64,000 bases of DNA, from NCBI RefSeq assembly GCF_003255815.1, contig NC_037681.1, positions 75,700,386 to 75,764,385 on the forward strand. Reading direction: 5' to 3'. Numbering within the stretch: the first letter of the stretch is position 1; every line of letters begins with the position of its first letter. The notes below the pieces were generated by a model. The model worked only from the letters and a program-made list of their open reading frames with translations. It made no database searches and had not been told where the DNA came from. Position numbers and translations under genes: made by a program. Shown here piece after piece: positions 36,781 to 48,910 of the stretch. This DNA comes from Theropithecus gelada (lineage: Eukaryota > Chordata > Mammalia > Primates > Cercopithecidae).

Positions 36781-37728
36781 TGTAGGGAAAAGAAAGAAAG
36801 ATCAGACTGTTACTGTGTCCATGTAGAAAGGGAAGACACAAGAAATTCCATTTTGACCTGCAGCTGAAAAATTGCTTTGCTTAAATGCTGTTAATTTGTA
36901 ACTTTGCCCCAGCCACTTTGTCCCACCTTGTGCTCACAGAAACATGTGTTGTATGGAATCAAGGTTTAAGGGATCTAGGGCTGTGCAGGACATGCCTTGT
37001 TAATAAAATGTTTACAAGGAGTATGCTTGGCAAAAGTCATCACCATTCTCTAGTCTCAATAAACCAGGGGCACAATGCACTGCGAAAAGCCACAGGGACC
37101 TCTGCCTTGGAAAACCGGGTATTGTCCAAGGTTTCTCCCCATGTCATAGTCTGAAATATGGCCTCATGGGATGAGAAAGACCTGATCGTCCCCCAGCCAG
37201 ACACCCATAAAGGGTCTGTGCTGAGGTGGACTAAAGAGGAAAGCCTCTTGCAGTTGAGATAGAGGAAGGCCACTGTCTCCTGCCTGCCCCTGGGAACTGA
37301 ATGTCTCAGTATAAAACCCGACTGTACATTTGTTCAATTCAGAGATAGGAGAAAAACTGCCCTCCACTGAGATGTCTGGGCAGAGAGAAACATAATCTGG
37401 CCTGCGTGCACATCCAGGCATAGTACCTCCCCTTGAATTTAATTATGACACAGATTCTTTTGCTCACATGTTTTCTTGCTGACCGTTTCCTTATTATCAC
37501 CCTGCTCTCCTACTGCACTCCTCTTGCTGAGATAATAAAAATAATCAATAAAAACTGAGGGAACTCAGAGACCGGTGCTGGTGCAGGTCCTTGGTATGCT
37601 GAGTACCAGTCTCCTGGGCCCACTGTTGTTTCTCTATACTTTGTCTCTGTGTCTTATTTCTTTTCTCAGTCTCTCGTCCCACCTGACGAGACATACCCAA
37701 AAGTGTAGAGGGGGAGGCCTCCTCTTCA
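36781..37728 (+). mobile_element. HERV-K(HML-2)/LTR5-type solo LTR
   Basis: This 948-bp LTR starts TGTAGGGAAAAGAAAGAAAG and ends CCTCTTCA. It is flanked by a perfect 6-bp duplication CTAAGC (36775-36780 and 37729-37734), the target size of betaretrovirus-like HERV-K. It keeps a TATA box (GTATAAAACCCG around 37309), an AATAAA at 37547-37552, and the R/U5 words TATACTTTGTCTCTGTGTC and GTCTCTCGTCCCACCTGACG. No viral genes are present, so it is a recombined solo LTR. It lies antisense to RTN4 in intron 1. It could be a related HML LTR (LTR13) instead of LTR5. Confidence 0.88.
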
Positions 37729-37734
37729 CTAAGC

Positions 37735-38824
37735 TAAAGATCTTCTACAGTTTACACTAGAGAAAGGCCTCTACCATCAGACAATTTGAAAGAGCCTGAG
37801 AGATGACTGGAAGGTAATATTCCTTGAACAGATTGAACCTAATAAATTTAGACAATTTCATCTGGATGGACAAGCTAGACAAGGCTGATCAAAACAGATA
37901 AAAGTCCAAAAGATGTAGCTAGCATGAATATGGACTTACCTTCCAAGCGTATTACCCTTAATGAATTAGGAGAGCTAATTTCACAAGGCCCTATATATTT
38001 TAGATAAATATATACTGGGCATGATGTCATATTTAAAGGATTCTTAGATGAGGGCGATGACAGGAAATTTATGATGTGTGTTTAAAAGGGTTTCCTCCAA
38101 CCTAGAGCAATAGGTAGGACGGGCTATCCAGTCAAAGGAGTAACATAATGGCTTATAAGATTTTTAAATAAAGTGCATATATATGTGTACACGTTTTTAA
38201 AAGATTACTTGCTATGTGATCTTAAATTACAGTTTCTCATTTGTAAAATGATGGAAAGTTCCCTTCAGCTAAAATAATGAATTATTAGCTTGTATAAAAC
38301 TGAAATTTGAGGGTCAAAGAGCAAAACCAAATAATTACACAGCTGCTCCATCTAAATAAGAGTTAGCCAATTCTTAACAAAATAGTTGCCTTTTTTATCT
38401 AGACAATATAGTTAAAAGCCATTAATTCAGAGGCTTGTCTATCTGGAAAGTGAATTAGAAACACGTATTATTTTTAAAATTAGTGGGAAAACAAACTACA
38501 TCTAAATTTGTGCCATAATTTTGAAGTATTTTTTTTAATATACTGTACTCTTATTCTTACCTAGTACAGTAATCTCTTATAATAAAAACTATATTCCTGG
38601 AATTTTTCTAAGTAAAAAAGTTTTCAAATTGGTATTTCAAAGATTCATTATGTTTAAGAAAAAAAGAAAAATCTTCATTTTGTAAAATGGGATTAAATCC
38701 AGAGTTAACCATAAAACACGTACTACATTTCTAAAAGCTCTCAAAAAAAAAAAAAATCCAGAATAGTTATCTTCTGGGCCTTCAAGAATACAGCTCAGAC
38801 TCCTAATAAGGCAATCATGGGTCA
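37735..38824. other. Intron 1, no recognised features
   Basis: AT-rich unique-looking sequence. No open frame of interest. Confidence 0.55.
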
Positions 38825-38960
38825 TGAAACTGAATCGCCTAAGTTCAAATCACAAATCCATCACTTATAACGGTGTAACTCTTAGCCTTTCTGTGCCTCA
38901 TGAAATTTGTAAAGTAAGGATAATAACAGTACCCACCTCAAAATGTTGTGAAGGAGGGAG
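38825..38960 (+). repeat. MIR, sense
   Basis: AAGTTCAAATCACAAATCCATC, TGTGCCTCATGAAATTTGTAAA and GATAATAACAGTACCCACCTC follow the MIR core closely. Confidence 0.85.
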
Positions 38961-38964
38961 AGGA

Positions 38965-39060
38965 AAAGAAAAAAGAAGTAACAACCTGCCCTAAGTCACA
39001 GAGCTAGGAGGCCAGAGGGTCAGAATTCAAAACATCTAATTCCCAAGTCTTTGTGCTTTG
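38965..39060 (-). repeat. MIR, antisense
   Basis: CCTGCCCTAAGTCACAGAGCTAG and CAGAATTCAAAACATCTAATTC match the antisense MIR core. It abuts the sense MIR on its left, an old head-to-head arrangement. Confidence 0.7.
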
Positions 39061-39264
39061 TTACTATTATTTTTTAGCTAGGCTTCCTCAAAGCATAAGA
39101 TATGCTTCATCTGAAGGATGTGTTTATGTACGAGTGCAACTGGTACAATCCTTCTCACTGTATCAGCCCCTCAAGTCTGTTCACCTCAAACAAGGTAAAT
39201 TGTCACCCAGTAAATACCTTGTAAGTAGCAGAAATATTGCATTGATCAATTGCTTCTATTCTAC

Positions 39265-39425
39265 AACATAACAACATTTATGGAAACATTAATGTGGGAC
39301 AGGTACTGTGCTGAGCCGGCACATATGTTTCAGAAGTTCATTCAGTTCTCAAAACTACCCTGTAAGGTAGGTACTACTCTTACCTCATTTCACATATGAG
39401 AAAACACAGGCATTTAAATCGTATC
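39265..39425 (-). repeat. MIR, antisense
   Basis: ATTAATGTGGGACAGGTACTG, CTACCCTGTAAGGTAGGTACT and ACATATGAGAAAACACAGGC match the antisense MIR consensus. Confidence 0.85.
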
Positions 39426-40022
39426 TAATGATAATACTAGAAAAAACCTGCATTTTAAAACCACAGAACTTCTGCTTCTGGCTATGAGATTAATTACAAC
39501 AGACTAATTCTTCCAATATAAGCAACTAAATATATGGGCAAAATACTGGAAGCAACTATCTTGAGACACAGACAAGAGGCAGGACAGCAGTGTGAATTCT
39601 GAGGAAAGGGAAACCTGCGAGATGACTACCCTGCTTTCTGTCTGAAGGCACATTCTGGTCTACAGTACAGAGAGAAGCCCAAGAACACGGCAAACTCTTG
39701 CTAAGCTAAGGAGACTGAGGAGTTGTCTGGAATTTGTGGGACAGGGTAACATACAAAGAAAAGCTTCACAGAAAAGGAGCTCCAAAAATCTGGATAGGGG
39801 TTCCTCTTAAACCTCTGGGTGAATACTACGCTGCATGTGCACAGCACAAGACTCGGCAAAGCCTAGCCAAGAAACCTATGGTAGATCTGCAAGCTAACTG
39901 GATTATATCAAAGGTCAGAAAGTGCTGGAAGACCTGACCTAAAAATTCTGACCAGGCAGAGAGGAAAGATCTCACTAAACACCTCAAGCAGGACTACGCT
40001 AAGCCTAAAGGACACTCTAGAC

Positions 40023-40211
40023 CAAGAGTCAGCAAACCATGGCTCATGAGCCCATACTGTATTGGAACACAGCCATGCCCATTCACTTCTGTACTGTCTA
40101 TAGCTACTTTTGCACAATAAAAACAGAGATGAACAGTTTAGACAAAGGCTGTATGGCCCACAAGCCTAAAATATTTACTCTAACTGGCCCTGTAAGTCTG
40201 CAGACCCCCGC
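40023..40211 (+). mobile_element. Short hAT DNA transposon with 8-bp target duplication
   Basis: The perfect 8-bp duplication CTCTAGAC lies at 40015-40022 and 40212-40219. The interior has GTCAGCAAACCATGGCTC, TATTGGAACACAGCCATGCC and AGCCTAAAATATTTACTCTA, a common mammalian MER-type hAT. Ends CAAGAGTC... and ...GACCCCCGC are weakly inverted. Confidence 0.85.
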
Positions 40212-40431
40212 CTCTAGACCCACCCTCACTTTACAACCAAAACTTGAAAGGATCAAAATGATTTTCCAGCAAATTAACTGCCTGCCAGAACAAAGTTAAA
40301 ACCACCGAATCCATGACATACAGTATAAAATAAAAAACTACTGGATATGTAAAGCAGCAAGAAAATATGACCATAAATAAGAAAGAATAGCAAATATAAA
40401 CAAACAAATAACGTAGATGTTGGATTTGCAC

Positions 40432-40727
40432 TTTTTTTTTTTTTTGAGGTGGAGTCTCACTCTGTCTCTCAGGCTGGAGTACAGTGGGGCTATCTTGGCT
40501 AACTGCAACCTCCACCTCCCAGGTTCAAGCAATTCTCCTGCCTCAGCCTCTGAGTAACTGGGATTACAGGTGTCCGCCATCACACCCAGCTAATTTTTGT
40601 ATTTTTAGTAGAGACGGGGTTTCACCATGTTGGCCAGGCTGGTCTCAAATTCCTGACCTCAAGTGATTTGCCAGCCTCAGCCTCCCAAAGTGCTGGAATT
40701 ACAAGCGTGAACTTCCACACCTGGCCT
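40432..40727 (-). mobile_element. AluS, antisense
   Basis: Full-length Alu with a 15-T run at its left and S-type words (GTAGAGACGGGGTTTCACCA). Confidence 0.95.
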
Positions 40728-41092
40728 GGATTAGCAAATTATTAAAATGAAAATTAAAATAGCTATTAAGATATTAAGTACAGAAAGAGACATATAGAGG
40801 AGACAGGGAATCTTGGTGGAGAAATATAGACTAAAGGACCAAATGGAGATGCTAGAACTGTAAATTATATTAACTGAAAAAAATAATCACTAGATGAACT
40901 TAAAGGCAGTTTAGACAATACAGAAAAAAGATTTATTGATAAACAAACTTAAAGAAAGATCAACAGAAATTATCCAAACTGAAACACAGCAAGGGAAAAG
41001 CGCAAGTGAAAAAAGGAACAGTGCCTCAGTGCTGAGAGACAATCAAGGAGTTAAAATACCTGTAATTGCAGTCCCCTTAAAAAGCAACAGTG

Positions 41093-41341
41093 GGCCGGGT
41101 GCAGTGGCTCACGAGGTCACGAATTCGAGACCAGCCTGACCAACATGGTGAAACCCCATCTCTACTAAAAATACAAAAATTAGCTGGGCATGGTGGCGCG
41201 TGCCTGTAATCCCAGCTACTCAGGAGGCTGAGGCAGGAGAATTGCTTGAACCCAGGAAGCAGAGGTTGCAGTAAGCCGAGATCACGTCACTGCACTCCAG
41301 CCTGGATGACAGAGCAAGACTCCATCTCAAAAAAAAAAAAA
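41093..41341 (+). mobile_element. AluS with an internal deletion
   Basis: About 45 bp of the left arm are missing (GGCTCACGAGGTCACG joins two distant parts). Flanked by the perfect 14-bp duplication AAAAGCAACAGTGG (41079-41092 and 41342-41355). Confidence 0.94.
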
Positions 41342-41353
41342 AAAAGCAACAGT

Positions 41354-41653
41354 GGCCAGGCATGGTAGCTCATGCCTATAACCCCAGCACTTTGGGAGGT
41401 CAAAGTGGGAGGAGCACTTGAGGTCAGGAGTTGGACACCAGTTTGGACAACACAGTGAGACCGTATCTCTACAGAAAACTTAAAAATTAGCCGGTGTAGT
41501 GGTGCACACCTTTAGTTCTAGCAACTCAGGATGCTGAGGTGGGAGGATCACTCAAGCCCAGGAGTTTGAGGCTGTAACATGTCATGATCACGCCACTGCA
41601 CTCCCGCCTGGACAACACAGTAAGACCCTGTCTCAAAAAAAAAAAAAAAAAAA
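41354..41653 (+). mobile_element. AluJ, directly downstream of the AluS
   Basis: Old full-length Alu with an A-tail of about 20. The AluS inserted immediately in front of it. Confidence 0.93.
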
Positions 41654-42577
41654 CTGAAGAAATTTTAAAAAAAAGATAAAATGGTCTTAGGTAATGCTTA
41701 GAGAGAAATCTATAGCTTTTAAATGCTTTTAGAAAAAAGGCTTAAAATCAAAGTGTAAAGCTTCCACTTTAAAAGAGCAAGTTAAATCCAAACAAGTAAA
41801 AGAAAATAAGTAGTGAAGAGCAGAAACCAATGATAGAAAACAGATTTTAAAAAATCAATGAAACAAAAAGTTGCTTCCCTGAAAAGATCAACAGAATTGA
41901 CAATCACCTAAAATGATCAAGAGAGACAGAGACTGAGAGACAGAGAGAGGAAGCAAGTATTGAAAATAAAAGAGGGACTATTACTGTAGGTCCTAAAAAC
42001 ATAAGAGAACATTATGCACAAATACATGGCAATAAATTAGACAACTTAGATGAGTAGACAATTTCCTTGATGTCTACTTATCAAAATGAAATAGACAAGT
42101 TTCTTTATACCCAGTCATCAAAATGAAATAGATGCATTCCTTGAAAGACACAAATTACCAAAACTGACACAAGCAGAAATCAAAAATCAGAATAGCCCTA
42201 TGTGACTATACTTGTAATTTAAAACCTCCACGAAGAAAACGCCAAGCACAGATGGAGTACATAATCATTAGTGAATTTTATAAAACATCTAATCAATAGT
42301 ACCAACCTTACACAAACTCTTTCAGCATATAAAGGAAAAGCAAACGCTTCCCCAAAATTTTTATAGATTTATGCATTAACACCAAAACCAGAGAAGGATA
42401 TTACAAGAAAATTAAAATTAATTTATATAATATTATTCCTTATAACCACACATGCAAAAAATCTTCAATAAAATAGTAGCAGATTGAATCCAGCAACTCA
42501 TAAAAAGTATAATAATCACCAAATGGGGTTTAATTCCAGGAAGGTAAGATTGATTTAACATTCAAAATCAAACAATA

Positions 42578-42874
42578 GGCCATGAGCAGTGGCTCATGCC
42601 CGTAATCCCAGCACTTTGGGAGGCCGAGGCGGGCAGATCACTTGAGGCCAAGAGTTTGAGACCAGCGTGGGCAACATGGTAAGACCCTGTCTCCACTAAA
42701 AATACGAAAATTACCCAGGTGTGGTGGCGTGCACCTGTAGTCCCAGCGACTCGGGAGGCTGAGGCATGAGAAACGCCTGAAACCAGGAGGCAGAGGTTGC
42801 AGTGAGCCAAGATCGTGCCACTGCACTCCAGCCCAGGTAACAGAGCGAGACTCTGTCTCAAAAAAAAAAAAAAA
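42578..42874 (+). mobile_element. AluS inside the L1M
   Basis: Full-length Alu starting GGCCATGAGCAGTGGCTCAT with an A-tail. Confidence 0.95.
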
Positions 42875-43529
42875 TTAAAAAAATTTTATAAAATCAAATA
42901 ATGAAATTCACTATAGTAACAACAGCCCGAAAAAGAAAAACCATATGATCATCTCAACAAATGTCAAAAACTTATCTGACAAACTTCAACACCTGTTATC
43001 ATAAAAATTATCAGCAAACTAGGAATAGAAGGAAGCTTTCTCAACCTAAGAGTCAGGATATCTAGGAAAAAATATGCAGCTAACATCATACTTAAAGATG
43101 AAAGACTAATGCATTCGCTCAAGATTCTGCGTAAAACAAGCAATCTACCAGGCTTCTCGTAAAGATCTGAAGAGAAAAGTAAAACTATCTTAACTTATAG
43201 ACAACAGGACTGTGTAGTTGGAAAATCCTAAGGATTCAAAATAAAATAACCCTACCAAACCCGGTAGTGAATTTACAAGGATATAGGATAGATGCAAAGA
43301 CAGTATACAAAACTTAACTCTATTTCCATATAGTAGCAACAAAAGGAAAATGAAAATATTTTCTAAATATCATTTACTTATTATAACAAAAAAACATAAA
43401 ATATTTAAGCATAAATTTAACAAGAGATGCACAAAATTGCTATACTGAAAAACACTGCTGAGAAATTACAGATGATCTAAACAACAGAGATAGCACAGTC
43501 ATGGGTTGAAAGATGTTAATATTGTTGAG

Positions 43530-43985
43530 TGTCAGGAAGCAGTTCTCTATGAGTATATTGTGTTTTTACACATCTTCCCTATGTTCCTATCTTTTAAAAA
43601 TGTTTGTATTGTGACCAGCCTCGGAAAACAGAGCTAGTTTCTTCTTCTTCAGCAACAAGCAGCCATGTTTATTGTGTGACACAAAAGATTTGTTTCCCTA
43701 AGCTTAAGATTTCTGTCCTATAATACAACCTGCTACAGGTGCAGATCTCACTCAGCCATCTCAGTGTTGCTCCATGTGAAATGGGGCTGAGGGAACTAGC
43801 ACAAGAAAATGCTAATATTCTGGCTACTGTCATTGCTGTGAGTAATAAAGGTCCTCTGCCTCTGACCCAGGCATCTTATATCCTCTGCCAGCATCCATGA
43901 AACTATATGACAAGCTAACTTGTTACCTTTGAAATAGTGTAAAATCTCAAATCCTAAGATGTCACTTATTCCCCCCTACTAAGTT
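43530..43985 (+). mobile_element. LTR-like insert in the L1M
   Basis: L1 ORF2 sequence stops at ATTGTTGAG and resumes at AAAGATTCAATGC, with about 450 bp of foreign sequence between. The insert begins TGTCAGGAAGCAG and has AGTAATAAAGGTCCTCTGCC, a polyadenylation-signal context like ERV1 LTRs. The right terminus and target duplication are not clear, and I cannot name the family. Confidence 0.5.
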
Positions 43986-45591
43986 AAAGATTCAATGCAA
44001 TCCCAATCAAATTCGTAACAGGAATTTTATAGAAATGAACAAGCTGATTCTGAAATTTATGCAGAAATACTAGATACCTAGAAAACACAAAACAATTTTG
44101 AAAAAAGATCAAACTTGCAGTCACACTACTTAATTTATGACTTGCTATAAAGCTACAATAATGAAGTATTGGCATAAGGATAGAAAAATCAATAACACAA
44201 AATAGATGTATATAAATAGACACACTTCAAATGGTCAATTTTTTTTCCCAAAGGCATCAAAGCAATTCAATAGAAAAAGAAAAATATTTTCAAAAAACTC
44301 CGCTGGGAAAACTGGATATTATATGCATGGAAAAAAAACAAATCTGGATCTACGGTAACTCATACCATAGACAAAAAGTACCTCAAAATGGATAAAGACA
44401 AACAAAAGCTAAAACTATCAAGCTTCTAGAAGAAAACAAAGTGTCTTCACAATCTTGGAAGTAGGCAAAAATGTCTTAGACATCACAAAGAAAGCACTAA
44501 CCATGAAAGAAAAAGTAATTATGACTTCTCAAAATTAAAAACTTATACTCATCAAAAGAAATGATCAATAAAATTAATAGGCAAGCTATAGACTAGCAGA
44601 ATATATTCACAACACATGTATCAGACCAAAGATTTGTATCCATAATATATAGAGATAACTCTTACAAATACGTAGGAAAAAAGGCATACAACCCAATTTA
44701 AGAATGGGCAAATTACTTGAACAGACACTTCACCAAAGAAAACATACACATAAAGGACATGTAAAAGTCCTCTAATTCTTTAGTCACTAGGGAAATCTAA
44801 ATTAAGATCACAATGAGGAACCACTACATAACCACTAAAATGGTTAGAAATCAAAAAACTGACAATATCAAATGTTGGTGCAAATGTAGAGCCACTAGAA
44901 TTCTCACACATTGCTGGTTGAAGTGGTTGGGGGAACAGTTAAGCAACTTCTTATAAAGTTAAATATATAGTTACCCCATGACTCAGCAGTTCTACTCTCA
45001 AGTATTTACCTAAGAGAAATGAAAATATATGCATACAAAAATGTCTATGTAAGAACGTTCACAGCATTCTTTTGTTCATGGTAACCAAAAAATATAATCC
45101 AAACGCCCAACAAGTGAATAAATAATTAAACTGTGCTATATTCTTAGTATGGAATACCACTCAGCAGTAAAAAGGAACAAATTAGAGATACCTGCAGCAT
45201 CATTAGTAAGTCTTAAAAGCATCATGCTGAATGCAAGTAGCCAAGCACAAAATGTACGATTCCATTCATACAGATTGATGCTTTAAAATACGTAAAACTA
45301 ATCTATGATGAAAGAAATCAAAACAGTAGTTGTTTGGGATTGGTGTAGGAGGTAGGAACCAGAGCAACGAATTGAAGGACTGACTGCTGAGGACCCAAGA
45401 GATCTTTCTAGGATGATAGAAATGTTGTATATCTTGTCAGGGATGTGGATTAAATAAATGTATGCATTTGTCAAAATATGAAACTGTTAAAACTTAAGAT
45501 CTGTGCATTTTACTGCAGGTAAATTATATCTTAATAAAAACATTAAAATGAAAAAAGTGTATGGGCATTCTTCAACAAATAAACTGCAGAG

Positions 45592-45608
45592 AGAGAGAGA
45601 GAGAGAGA
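45592..45608. repeat. GA microsatellite
   Basis: About nine GA units. Confidence 0.95.
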
Positions 45609-45746
45609 CCACAAGCAAGGGACCTGCTGACAGATTAAAAGACTAATAAATCAAATTGATCTACTGTAACATGTGGACCTTACTTGAATTCTGATTCTAA
45701 CTGTTAAAAAAAAAAAAAAAAAAAAGACCATTTATGACATTCAGTA

Positions 45747-46020
45747 AAGCTCACACCAGCACTTTGGGGGAACGAGGCAGGTGAATCACCTGAGGTCAGG
45801 AGTTCGAGACCAGCCTGCCCAATATGGTGAAAACCCGTTCTCTACTAAAAATACAAAAATTAGCCAGGTGTAGTTTTGGGTGCCTACAATCACAGCTACT
45901 CGGAGACTGAGGCAGGAGAATCACTTAAACCCAGGAGGTGAAGGTTGCAGTAAGCCAAATTACACCACTGCACTCCAGCCTGGGTGACAAGAGCGAAACT
46001 CCATCTCTAAATAAATAAAT
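45747..46020 (+). mobile_element. 5'-truncated AluS
   Basis: Alu lacking the first bases (begins at GCTCACACCAGCACTTTGG) with an AAAT-rich tail. Confidence 0.92.
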
Positions 46021-47539
46021 GGAAATGTGAACATTAGCTGGATGCTTGATACTAATTCTATTGTATTGAAGCCATTTTAAACACAGTTTTACCCTCAACT
46101 CTTTTAGTAGTCCATTAAAATATATACGTTTGATTCTATCAATGTTAAACTTAACCATAGCCCCACAACATGTTTCATTAACAAAATTTTAATAAGGGAA
46201 CAAGAGTGAGTTTGGTTGATAAGAGGGTAAATGAGAAGGTATGCTGTAGGTAGCAGTTTCTCAGTCCTTGTTCAAAAGTGATGTCTTATAGCCCTAATCC
46301 TTATGGCCGATCTGTGTGTAGTACAGATGGCCTATAAAATATAATGAAATACTTACTTGATCTTCTATATTCTGATTTCCAATAATTCACCTATGCAAGC
46401 AAAAGCATCTAACAAAGTTTTTATCAAGTTATTTTATATAAAATTTGGTTTTTATACAAAATTAAAATATCAGAATTTGGTAAAATAAAACTTTCCATAA
46501 TTTAACAATGATGTTGATGAACTGAGACTGAGAAGTTGTAAAGACAATATTTATGAAAGGGATTTATATCATAGATACAAGCATCTTTGGTAACCTCTTC
46601 AGAAAAGAAAACAATAAATAAAAGTAAATTCCCTTATTTTCTGAGATCAAAACCTCTAGTAGCTTAGAAACAAAAAAAGTTGTCATGCTTTTAGGTCATA
46701 GGTCACCTCCATCTAGGGTTGCCAGGGCACTGAGATAAATGAACTTAATAATGGCACCTTCCAATTAGGCGAGTTTACAAACCAACCTACAAAACTGGGG
46801 AGAAAGAACATGTAGGCAGACCTGGAATCCTTAAGCAAGCTTCTCTCTTTCCACAAAAGCAGTTCAGAGATCTGTAAATATGTCCCATAAGGCCAATCAC
46901 AAAACTCCTCTGGTTTTAAGAGCAGAAAATTCTTTATAACTAGGGGCTTGTATTTTTTCCTTAATCTGCTACCTGTACCTCTCATAAGTACAACCTCTAT
47001 CCATCTTTCTTGTCCTCTTACTCAGCACTAGGCCTAGTTTTTTTTTTTTAAAAAAAAAAAGGAACATATTAATTTTTTTCTTAATACTGAACTTCTAAGA
47101 GACCACCAATATAAGCAGCAACTCCAAACTCTTGAACAACAAAACTTTATAAACTTTCTGTATCTGTGGTAACAATTCCATCAATGAAAAGAACAAGCTA
47201 TTAAAGAAATAATTATTTTTGAAAGGTAGAGGGCCACCTATGTAAAGAGACTGCTTTTTTAAAAAAAATCCAGTATTTGGCAGCTATAGCTCCTACTACA
47301 GGAATACAGAGAATATTTTTTTCATTCTCAACACAATTTTTTTTTTGAAATGAAAAAGCAGGAAGACTTAGCTTTCTTTCTCAGTCAATTATCAACTGAA
47401 AAGAGAGAGCCAAATACCTGTATAATTCAGTATGTTTCAAGGAGGCTAGAATATTTATTTTTAAAAGTCTCTAGTTCACCTAATTATATGCTAATTTTTT
47501 TAAATACATGTTAATAAAAACCATGTGTTTATGGAAAAA
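46021..47539. other. Intron 1, no recognised features
   Basis: AT-rich, with a T11/A11 run pair at 47038-47060. Short open frames have no recognised product. Confidence 0.5.
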
Positions 47540-48910
47540 TACACAATGTTAACACCAAAAGTATTTCGATTCTCCCCAAAATTAATCCATAAATGTAATG
47601 CAACCTACTAAAACTCCAACAGAGGGAGAGGGGACAAGATAAAAAAATTTTAAGATGAGGTAGAAAATTATACACACATAAGATAGCCAAGAAAAATACT
47701 TCTGGAAAAGCCATCTAGCTAGTATTTAAAAATTATAGCACAACAATCTGATACTTCTGTGTGATCTGACAGATAAATGGAAAAGCAGAGGAAATATTTC
47801 ACCCATACTACACGAATATGACAAAAATGGTACTTCAAAGTGGTTAAGAAGGATAATTCAAAACAAAAGGTATTGGAACAAATGGGAAATAATCTTGAAA
47901 TATAAAATTATTTCACTACTTCACTTTCTAGAACAAACTGCAAATAAATCAAATAATTAAATGTTAAAATGAAATCATAAAACGTATAAAAGTACTCATT
48001 AGGAGTAAACATGGGGGAAAATTTTTATGATCCTCAAGAAGGATTTTCTAAGAATTACATAAAACTCAATTACTTTTTTGACTTTTATGACTCAAAGTCA
48101 TAAAAGAAAATGATAAATCTGACTACATAAAAATGTCTAAACAGAAAAATATACCATATGGTCAAAATACAAATAACAAATCAATAAAAAGTTTTCAAGA
48201 CATATGACAAAAGGCTAGTTACCTTACAATGCAGATTAAGTGAATCTACACATGAGACCAAAAACCCAAAAGAATAGGCAAAAGTTGTGATTAGAAAAAA
48301 ACTGACACCTAAGTCTATGAAAAATGACTCAAATGTAAATTAAAAGAACAATTTGCTAAACAATGTATTAGTTCACTAATATGTTGTGTTCATAAAGATA
48401 TAAGGGAAAAGGTACCTTAACAGGTTAGTGGGAATAAATGTTGGAACAATTCTTTGAATGACACTTGCATTAGCTACCAACATTTTAAATGCAAATATCC
48501 TTTGAACCAGTAATTCTACTTGCACAGATTTATCCTACAACATATATAATGGCATGTATTCCCAAAGAAGTGTATACAAGGGTGTTCACAGAAATATTAT
48601 TTGTAAGAGAAAAAATTAAGTATCAACCTAAATAACCATCGATAAGGGACTGATTAAATAAAATACGGTACATCCCCAGAGTCCTCTGCATCTGTTTTTG
48701 TGGAAAATAAAGTGAAAAAGATATACATGTATAAATATTTTTCCACAGATTATCTCTAAACAGATACTCAAGAAACTACTAACAGAGGGTGGATCTACAG
48801 AAGACAATTTGTGGAAATCTGGGTAACCGCTAGAAAGAGTTACTTTTCTGTATATTCTTGTAGTACTATTTGGAATTTTTAACTTGTATATATAAATAAA
48901 TAAATGCTTT
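47540..48910 (+). mobile_element. HAL1/L1M-type ancient LINE
   Basis: Diverged LINE sequence, including GAAAGAAATTATTTGTAAGAG-like words (48588-48610), GATTAAATAAAATACGGTACATC (48651), and a HAL1-like end (TTTTCTGTATATTCTTGTAG at 48843). Limits are approximate. Confidence 0.6.

Larger units (their letters stand above)
39450..45545 (+). mobile_element. Ancient L1M LINE, nearly end to end, heavily interrupted
   Basis: The 5' region and ORF1-like sequence run from 39450 to 41080, ORF2 from about 41655 to 45250, and a 3'UTR to about 45545. Recognisable ORF2 words include GATTCAATGCAATCCCAATC (43989) and TTAGTATGGAATACCACTCAGC (45145). It is interrupted by a hAT element (40023-40211), Alus (40432, 41093, 41354, 42578) and an LTR-like insert (43530-43985). 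All frames are broken. Confidence 0.8.
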
